Assembly: GCA_002308275.1 (NCBI GenBank)
Contig: DBWF01000006.1
Location: 33,464-44,591, forward strand
Direction: 5' to 3'
DNA from: Caryophanales bacterium UBA1245
GTDB taxonomy: Bacteria > Bacillota_I > Bacilli_A > ML615J-28 > CAG-313
DNA: 11,128 bases
Numbering within the stretch: position 1 is the stretch's first letter; each line of letters starts with the position of its first letter. The position numbers and the translations under genes were made by a program. This document shows positions 6,477-11,128 of the stretch, in pieces. The notes under the pieces are model-generated. The model had not been told where the DNA came from, did no database searches, and saw only the letters and a program-made list of their open reading frames with translations.

Positions 6477-7094
6477 CTAAATCCTTTCAATCGTTTTAAT
6501 AGTAATAACCGGATATGGAAAATCTGATAATGAGCCATCGACATAAACCTTAGGCGAAGCCGCAATCTCTTTAACAACTTGCAAACTAGCATTATCTAGA
6601 ACTTTACCAAAAGCTGCATAATTACCATCAAGATGTGGTGCATCATCGCTACAAATAAAGAATTGAGCTGAACCACTATCTGGGTTATTAGCACGGGCCA
6701 TTGATAATACTCCCGCAACATGCTTAATATTATTTTCCACGCCGTTACTGCTAAATTCACCTTTAATTGTCGCTTGTGGTTCTTTTTGCATGATTGTTCT
6801 GCCATCTTCACTCATATAATAGCCACCAGCTTGAATCATAAAGCCATCAATGATTCTGTGGAATACGACGCCATCATAATAATGTTGATCAACAAGCTTT
6901 AAAAAATTATTAACGCTGATTGGTGCAACATTTGGATATAATTCTAAATTGATCTTTCTACCATCAGTTAACTCAATACATACTTGATTACTATCAATAT
7001 TAGACACTTCTTCTTGTCCTTTCTTATCTTTACAACTATTTAAAGTACATAATCCTATTAGTAATATTAGAATGATTAATAGTTTATTACGCAT
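6477..7094 (-). CDS. Cyclophilin-type peptidyl-prolyl cis-trans isomerase, lipoprotein
   Basis: This predicted membrane-anchored folding helper acts on proteins outside the cytoplasmic membrane by isomerising X-Pro bonds. The 205 residues start with a lipoprotein signal (MRNK, hydrophobic core, lipobox LNSC with C21) and a short charged linker, then a full cyclophilin domain from about 37 to 203. The catalytic Arg is R80 in VVFHRIIDGFMIQAGG. The other signatures are GVLSMARANNPDSGSAQFFI (about 128-147) and LDGNYAAFGKV (155-165), where Tyr replaces the eukaryotic His, as is common in bacteria. The ATG overlaps the TAA of the upstream flavin-reductase-like gene by one base (TAATG). The ribosome site is weak, so reinitiation or coupling is likely. 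PrsA-like parvulins usually fill this role in Firmicutes; here a cyclophilin is used or added. Confidence 0.94.
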   Translation of the reverse strand: MRNKLLIILILLIGLCTLNSCKDKKGQEEVSNIDSNQVCIELTDGRKINLELYPNVAPISVNNFLKLVDQHYYDGVVFHRIIDGFMIQAGGYYMSEDGRTIMQKEPQATIKGEFSSNGVENNIKHVAGVLSMARANNPDSGSAQFFICSDDAPHLDGNYAAFGKVLDNASLQVVKEIAASPKVYVDGSLSDFPYPVITIKTIERI

Positions 7095-7528
7095 TATACA
7101 TCACTCATATTCAAGAATGGCAAAACTGTTTCAATCTTTTCCACAATCTCACCATAGATTAAATTATCACTTTCAATACCCTTTAAATGCATTACTTCAA
7201 TGACTTTAACTTTCATCAGTCTAGCCGCATTCAATATTAGTAGGGCATCGCCAGATACTTGATGTTCAACACCTTTTAATTTATCGACTTCACCTGAATG
7301 ACCATCCCCAATTTGTAAGGCAATATCTCTTTGATATTTTGATAAAGCAGAGACGCCAATAATATCACCTTTTAGAATTTTATTGCCAGTTACACTTTGT
7401 GCACCAAGTAATAATAATACTTTATCATAATCAACTTGCATTGCCCATGCACAGGTCATACAATATTTTTGGTTATTCCGCACAAAACCGACAACATTAA
7501 CACTATGATTAAAAGCCATAAATGACAT
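7094..7528 (-). CDS. Flavin reductase-like, FMN-binding split-barrel domain protein
   Basis: This small cytoplasmic protein of 144 residues has the flavin reductase/flavoredoxin fold and should bind FMN and pass electrons from NAD(P)H or a partner protein. Family motifs visible are CMTCAWAMQVDYDK (about 23-36), GVSALSKYQRDIA (58-70, where most members read GVSVLS-QRDLA) and GDGHSGEVDK (74-83). C23 and C26 form a CxxC, which could be a redox or metal pair; I cannot tell. Start ATG 7528 lies 2 bases after the mscS stop, with an AAGG ribosome site in the last mscS codons. A second in-frame ATG three codons later is possible. The partner is unknown; the alcohol dehydrogenase two genes downstream is a redox neighbour but no direct link is shown. 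Confidence 0.85.
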   Translation of the reverse strand: MSFMAFNHSVNVVGFVRNNQKYCMTCAWAMQVDYDKVLLLLGAQSVTGNKILKGDIIGVSALSKYQRDIALQIGDGHSGEVDKLKGVEHQVSGDALLILNAARLMKVKVIEVMHLKGIESDNLIYGEIVEKIETVLPFLNMSDV

Positions 7529-7530
7529 AA

Positions 7531-8418
7531 TTATTTACCTTCTATTTCTTTGCCTTGTTTAATGAATACATCGAGTTTATTATATGGAATTTGAATACCG
7601 GTTTCATTAAATTTAAGCTTAATTAATTCTAATAGATCGAAACGCACATCCCAATACTCCGCATTCTTGCACCAAGCCCGCACAATAATATTTTGGGCAC
7701 TATCACCATATTCACTCAAACGAACCGTTGGAGCAGGTTTTAGCTCAACGCCTTGGTGTTCATCTAATACTGTTAGAATAGCTTGTTGAGCTTGATAGAA
7801 GTCTGATTCATAAGAAATAGGAACTACCAAGTCGATTCGGCGTAGATCTTTTTGTGAATAATTAATAATATTACCATTAGCTAAATTACCATTTGGAAGC
7901 ATGGCAACGCGGTTATCTGGCGTTCTAACATAAGTATAGAACAAGTGAATATCTTCAACTGTTCCCATCACGTTTTGAGCTTCAATAAAGTCATCAATTT
8001 TAAATGGACGCATAATCAGTAGTATAACACCGCCCGCAAAGTTCGATAAACCACCTTGTAAAGCAAGACCAATTGCTAAACCAATTGAAGTAACAAGAGC
8101 TCCAATGGCAGCCGAATCAATCCCAATAAAGCTTAGGAAAACGCCAAAGAAAACAATCTTTAATGCAATACGAATAATTCTAACAAAAACAATGGATGCT
8201 GTTTTGTCTGCATTTTTTTCTGTAAGACGTCTATTAATTCTTTTCGTTACAAAATTAATAATTTTAAAAATAATAATTAATAAGATGATACCGATAATCA
8301 AACGAATTCCTTGGTTAAGACACCAGTTAACAATTTTGGCCCAAATGTCTTCCCAAGTAATATCTTCAAAAGACTTAATTTGATTTTCTGTAACAACTTC
8401 ATCAGCTAAAAATTTCAT
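7531..8418 (-). CDS. mscS: Small-conductance mechanosensitive channel, MscS family
   Basis: This membrane channel opens when turgor rises and lets solutes out during hypo-osmotic shock. The 295 residues are close to the 286 of E. coli MscS. There are hydrophobic segments at about 38-57 and 76-100, then the pore helix TM3 (about 103-135), rich in Gly/Ala with LALQGGLSNFAGG. Next come MRPFKIDDFIE (136-146), the beta domain with LPNGNLANGNIINYS (174-188) and the alpha/beta C-terminal domain ending GIQIPYNKLDVFI. Start ATG 8418 is backed by AGGAG six bases upstream. It is the first gene of a five-gene minus-strand operon; its stop is 2 bases from the next start. The amphipathic 37-residue N-terminus probably lies outside the membrane. 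Confidence 0.94.
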   Translation of the reverse strand: MKFLADEVVTENQIKSFEDITWEDIWAKIVNWCLNQGIRLIIGIILLIIIFKIINFVTKRINRRLTEKNADKTASIVFVRIIRIALKIVFFGVFLSFIGIDSAAIGALVTSIGLAIGLALQGGLSNFAGGVILLIMRPFKIDDFIEAQNVMGTVEDIHLFYTYVRTPDNRVAMLPNGNLANGNIINYSQKDLRRIDLVVPISYESDFYQAQQAILTVLDEHQGVELKPAPTVRLSEYGDSAQNIIVRAWCKNAEYWDVRFDLLELIKLKFNETGIQIPYNKLDVFIKQGKEIEGK

Positions 8419-8442
8419 AATTGGCTCCTATATACATCTCTT

Positions 8443-8471
8443 ATTATACCAAAAAGAGCCTTAAATAAAAA
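8443..8471 (-). promoter_or_regulatory. Promoter for the mscS-to-amidase operon
   Basis: On the minus strand TATAAT (8443-8448) is preceded by TGG, an extended -10. At 17-base spacing the -35 position reads TTTTTA (8466-8471), a poor match. That T-rich stretch is also the U-run of the terminator behind the protease gene. The -10 lies 24 bases before the mscS ATG, so the leader is short. Confidence 0.7.
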
Positions 8472-8494
8472 GAAAAGTGCTAACTAATAGCACT
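8460..8494 (-). terminator. Intrinsic terminator after the HtrA-like gene
   Basis: Read on the minus strand, AGTGCTA pairs with TAGCACT (7 bp, loop TTAGT, positions 8476-8494) and is followed by TTTTCTTTTTATTT. The TAG stop of the protease gene (8493-8495) is part of the hairpin's first arm. The stem is short, so it may leak into the mscS operon. Confidence 0.75.
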
Positions 8495-9629
8495 AATTCC
8501 CATAAATGTATTGGACAACTTCTACTTCAACGGCTGTCGTAGTTGCATTATATGAACCACGTTTAATATTGTATACGATCACATCACCAATTTCTAAATT
8601 CAAGTTATTGAAGAAATTAGTAACATCTTGTGCATCATTAATCGTAGTTAGACTAACATTTTGTTTACTATGGTCTTGATAATGAACATCAACCGATACT
8701 AGAATATCTTGAAGCTGTAATTTGCCATAGCAGCTACCATTTGGATCAATGGCACTAGCATAAACAACTTTGTAAGTTGTACTAAAGAAGCCACCTGTTC
8801 GGTAATAACCATTCGAGAATGTGACACCTAAATTATAGCGTCCTTCAACATAACCTTTGGTGATTAAACCTTGCGCAATTGATTTTGCGGTATTAGCAGG
8901 AATTGCAAAGGCTAGACCTTCAACACCGGTTGCACTAAATTTAGCATTGACAATGCCAATTAATTGACCATCGATATTAAATAAGCCACCACCTGAATTA
9001 CCTGAATTGATCGCCGCATCCGTTTGAATAAGGTCACGGTTATACCCATCATCGGTTTGAATAATCCGGTTAGTATTTGAAATAATACCAACTGTGACTG
9101 TTCCACTTAAAGTACCTAATGGATTACCAATCGCTATGGCGGTTGAGGCAAGCGTTACTTTTTGTGAATCATCGATAAATGTAGCTATTGTAAGACCGGT
9201 TTTTTCAATACAAATAACCGCGATATCACTTACCGCATCCCCACCTACTACCTCTGCTTGGTAAACTGAAGTATCAGATAGCGTAACTGATAGCGTATTT
9301 GCCCCTTCAATTACATGGAAGCATGTAATAATATAAGTCTTATCTTCGCTTTCACCGATGATAACTCCACTACCACTACTTGTCCCATTTGTAAGACGCG
9401 CATTAATAACAACCACTGTATCATAAACCCGACGTACCACTTCTTCAACAGTTGATGCTGAATGTTCAACAGTTGACTCTTGAATCGTTACATTTTGTGA
9501 TGTATAATTATTCCCATTTTGATTATTTTGATTGTTTGTTTTACTTGTTGATGTAATATTAACAAATGAACATGAAGCAAGCACAAATAACATAAATAGT
9601 GTAAATAATAAATAAGAAATCTTTTTCAT
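8493..9629 (-). CDS. HtrA/DegP-like trypsin-fold serine protease, lipoprotein
   Basis: This is a predicted surface-anchored protease that would degrade damaged or misfolded proteins outside the membrane. The 378 residues begin with a signal peptide ending in lipobox LASC (C20). A low-complexity Asn/Gln/Ser/Thr linker runs to about residue 55. The protease domain carries the triad H105 (ITCFHVIEGA), D135 (AVSDIAVI) and S212 (INSGNSGGGLFN), with the family's IQTDAAINSGNSGG block intact. Residues about 263-375 look like one divergent PDZ domain: LGVTF, then KLQLQDILVSVD and LEIGDVIVYNIKRG. Most Firmicutes HtrA proteins use an N-terminal transmembrane anchor; this one has a lipid anchor. AGGAGG lies 8 bases before the ATG. 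It lies 46 bases behind the prepilin peptidase gene and ends in its own terminator. Confidence 0.93.
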   Translation of the reverse strand: MKKISYLLFTLFMLFVLASCSFVNITSTSKTNNQNNQNGNNYTSQNVTIQESTVEHSASTVEEVVRRVYDTVVVINARLTNGTSSGSGVIIGESEDKTYIITCFHVIEGANTLSVTLSDTSVYQAEVVGGDAVSDIAVICIEKTGLTIATFIDDSQKVTLASTAIAIGNPLGTLSGTVTVGIISNTNRIIQTDDGYNRDLIQTDAAINSGNSGGGLFNIDGQLIGIVNAKFSATGVEGLAFAIPANTAKSIAQGLITKGYVEGRYNLGVTFSNGYYRTGGFFSTTYKVVYASAIDPNGSCYGKLQLQDILVSVDVHYQDHSKQNVSLTTINDAQDVTNFFNNLNLEIGDVIVYNIKRGSYNATTTAVEVEVVQYIYGN

Positions 9630-9658
9630 TGTTAAAACCTCCTAATAAAGACAATTTC

Positions 9659-9664
9659 ATTATA
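9659..9664 (-). promoter_or_regulatory. Possible -10 element upstream of the HtrA-like gene
   Basis: A perfect TATAAT on the minus strand lies 29 bases before the protease ATG, in the 46-base gap behind the prepilin peptidase gene. No convincing -35 hexamer is found at 15-18 bases and there is no extended TG, so this is a weak candidate for a separate promoter; read-through from upstream is the alternative. Confidence 0.4.
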
Positions 9665-9675
9665 GAATAGTAACC

Positions 9676-10287
9676 TTAAATGAACTTTAAAAACAAGGCA
9701 ATAATCATTCCAATTGCTAAATATGGTCCAAATGGAAACATTTGTCTTCTTCTTTTCCTAACGACTATTTCCACAAATATTGCAGTTAAGGAAGCAATAA
9801 AAAGACTAATGCAAGCATTTGTTAAGCTCATATAAAGAGCATAACCAAATAATAATTTTAGATCACCATAACCTATTGCTTCAATCCCTTTTTTCTTGTG
9901 GTAGAATAAATTTAATAATACTAAAAGTAGAACAAAAACAATTGAAGCAATTATATTATAATAGTCTAATTGATGTTTAAAAAGCATCTTAAGAGCTACT
10001 AAAATAAGTAAAAACAAATTCAATAAATCCGGAATGATGAGCATTTTCTCATCAACAAACCAAATAATGATTAGAGTTGCGACAAACAAAATATCTAATA
10101 TCAAAAAGATATCAAAGCCATATAATAGTAATAGTAAAAGCATCGTAAAGAGGATTAAACCACTTAATAATCCAAAGTGCTTAGCAGTTACTAGGTCATC
10201 TTCTTTTAAATATAAATGTAAAACTATTTGCGATAAACCACTAATTAGGAAACCAATTAATAGCCATAATAATAGTTCTTTTAGCAA
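9676..10287 (-). CDS. Type IV prepilin peptidase (A24 family), short form
   Basis: This integral membrane aspartyl protease cleaves the leader of type IV pilin-like proteins, used for pili, competence pseudopili or secretion. The 203 residues are nearly all hydrophobic, with about six to seven membrane segments. The two catalytic aspartates fit the family: D79 in FVDEKMLIIPD and D142 in the GYGDLKLL motif (G139-D142). A late FGPYLAIG segment (186-193) is also typical. The N-terminal methyltransferase-type domain with zinc-binding cysteines found in PilD/ComC is absent, as in TadV/archaeal-type short forms. The start is TTG at 10287, preceded at 7 bases by AAGGAG; the nearby ATG is in another frame and stops after three codons. 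No pilin or assembly gene is in the window, so its targets are unknown. It lies 53 bases after leuS. Confidence 0.88.
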   Translation of the reverse strand: MLKELLLWLLIGFLISGLSQIVLHLYLKEDDLVTAKHFGLLSGLILFTMLLLLLLYGFDIFLILDILFVATLIIIWFVDEKMLIIPDLLNLFLLILVALKMLFKHQLDYYNIIASIVFVLLLVLLNLFYHKKKGIEAIGYGDLKLLFGYALYMSLTNACISLFIASLTAIFVEIVVRKRRRQMFPFGPYLAIGMIIALFLKFI

Positions 10288-10303
10288 ATCATCACTCCTT
10301 CAA

Positions 10304-10331
10304 TCAAAAGACGAAAGCTTAATGCTTTCGC
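10304..10331 (-). terminator. Weak hairpin terminator or attenuator after leuS
   Basis: On the minus strand GCGAAAGC pairs with GCTTTCGT (8 bp including one G-U, loop ATTAA), followed by CTTTTG. The U-run is only four long, so termination may be partial. No new promoter is visible before the prepilin peptidase gene, which suggests that gene is fed by read-through. Confidence 0.55.
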
Positions 10332-10340
10332 CTATCAATA

Positions 10341-11128
10341 CTAATTAGCTACAATATTAACTAATTTACCAGGGACAACAATTACTTTACGAATTGTAAG
10401 TCCTTTAGTTAATTCAATTATTTTTGGTAAAGCTAAAGCTGCTTTTTCAATGTCTTCTTTTGAAGCATCAGGTTGAACCATGACTTTATCTCTTAATTTG
10501 CCATTAACTTGGACAACAACAGTTAACATGTCATCAGCAGTCTTTGCTTCATCAAAGCTTGGCCACTTACTGTAGACAATAAAGTCATCCTTTTTAAGAG
10601 CAACTTGCCATAATTCTTCTGTAATATGTGGGGCAATTGGATTTAGTAATTGTAAGAATCCTTCTAAGTAACCCCGATTAATTTGTTTAACTTTATAAGC
10701 TTCATTGATGAAAATCATCATTTGAGCAATTGCGGTGTTAAAGTGTAATAGCGTATAGTCTTCAGTTACTTTCTTAACTGTTTGATGATATACCTTTTCT
10801 AGTTCTGGAGTAGGCGTATCAACAATTTCACAGCCCTCCGTATAAAGACGCCATACGCGGTCTAAGAAACGACGAGCACCTTCAACACCTTGCATTGACC
10901 AAGGTTTCATGGCTTCAAGTGGTCCCATAAACATTTCATACACTCTTAATGTATCAGCACCCCAATTTTCAACGATATAATCAGGATTAATAACATTGCC
11001 TCTTGATTTACTCATCTTTTGACCATCAGTACCAAGAATCATACCTTGATTAAATAGTTTTTGGAATGGTTCTTTTGTTTTAACAACACCGCAGTCATAT
11101 AATACTTTATGCCAGAATCTTGCATATA
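10341..11128 (-). CDS. leuS: Leucine-tRNA ligase, C-terminal part (gene begins past the right edge)
   Basis: This class I synthetase charges tRNA-Leu in the cytoplasm. The visible 261 residues start inside the catalytic core at YARFWHKVLYD, followed by EPFQKLFNQGMILG and the KMSKS loop (GTDGQKMSKSRGNV, codons at 11004-11018), which helps activate leucine with ATP. Then come the anticodon-binding helical bundle (WGADTLRVYEMFMGPLE, HFNTAIAQMMIFINE, LLNPIAPHITEELW) and the C-terminal domain (VNGKLRDKVMV ... KVIVVPGKLVNIVAN), which is complete up to the TAG stop. An internal ATG at 11042 is not the start, because the frame stays open and family-like up to the window edge. Roughly the first two thirds of the usual ~800 residues are missing. 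Confidence 0.97.
   Translation of the reverse strand, partial: YARFWHKVLYDCGVVKTKEPFQKLFNQGMILGTDGQKMSKSRGNVINPDYIVENWGADTLRVYEMFMGPLEAMKPWSMQGVEGARRFLDRVWRLYTEGCEIVDTPTPELEKVYHQTVKKVTEDYTLLHFNTAIAQMMIFINEAYKVKQINRGYLEGFLQLLNPIAPHITEELWQVALKKDDFIVYSKWPSFDEAKTADDMLTVVVQVNGKLRDKVMVQPDASKEDIEKAALALPKIIELTKGLTIRKVIVVPGKLVNIVAN

Noticed and set aside
8105..8383. Hydrophobic plus-strand open frame of 92 codons
   Set aside because: It is the complement of the mscS membrane helices, which often give hydrophobic antisense frames.
10034..10348. Plus-strand open frame opposite the prepilin peptidase
   Set aside because: It is antisense to a gene with intact catalytic motifs and lacks a ribosome site.

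Overview
The window comes from an AT-rich bacterium (GC about one third by eye). It looks like a low-GC Gram-positive of the Bacilli side, with a lineage near Erysipelotrichia or the Mollicutes/RF39 group as my best guess. The reasons are strong AGGAG-type ribosome sites, the yggS-sepF-ileS order known downstream of Firmicutes division genes, lipoprotein signals with a lipobox, and a lipoprotein carrying Listeria-Bacteroides repeats. Tryptophan is written TGG in long uninterrupted frames, so UGA is not used as a Trp codon. All eleven visible stops are TAA or TAG. The placement below Bacilli is inference.

Left part (1-1568, minus strand): a compact operon reads yggS (PLP homeostasis), a short sepF-like division gene, then ileS, which leaves the window at its left edge. 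Its promoter lies at about 1605-1633. A divergent plus-strand unit starts at about 1677: a promoter, a tRNA-Arg(CCG) gene and, 20 bases later, a calcineurin-like phosphoesterase. The two appear to share one transcript. This unit ends at a 15-bp hairpin (2511-2545) that can also stop the converging transcripts.

Middle part (2552-8418, minus strand): an apparent five-gene operon begins at an extended -10 promoter near 8443 and reads mscS, a flavin-reductase-like protein, a cyclophilin lipoprotein, an iron-type alcohol dehydrogenase and a 912-residue lipoprotein. The last has InlB-type repeats, two bacterial Ig-like domains and a zinc N-acetylmuramoyl-L-alanine amidase domain. Junctions are 2 nt, a 1-nt overlap, 3 nt and 13 nt.

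Right part (8493-11128, minus strand): the C-terminal part of leuS is followed by a weak hairpin, a type IV prepilin peptidase with a TTG start, and an HtrA-like serine protease lipoprotein that ends in a terminator just upstream of the mscS promoter.

Taken together, the genes mix housekeeping (leuS, ileS, tRNA, yggS, sepF) with envelope functions: three lipoproteins acting outside the membrane (protease, prolyl isomerase, amidase), a mechanosensitive channel and a prepilin peptidase. I see no insertion sequence, CRISPR array, phage gene or riboswitch. The least ordinary object is the modular amidase lipoprotein, which holds a region of about 150 residues that I cannot assign, inserted inside one of its repeats.
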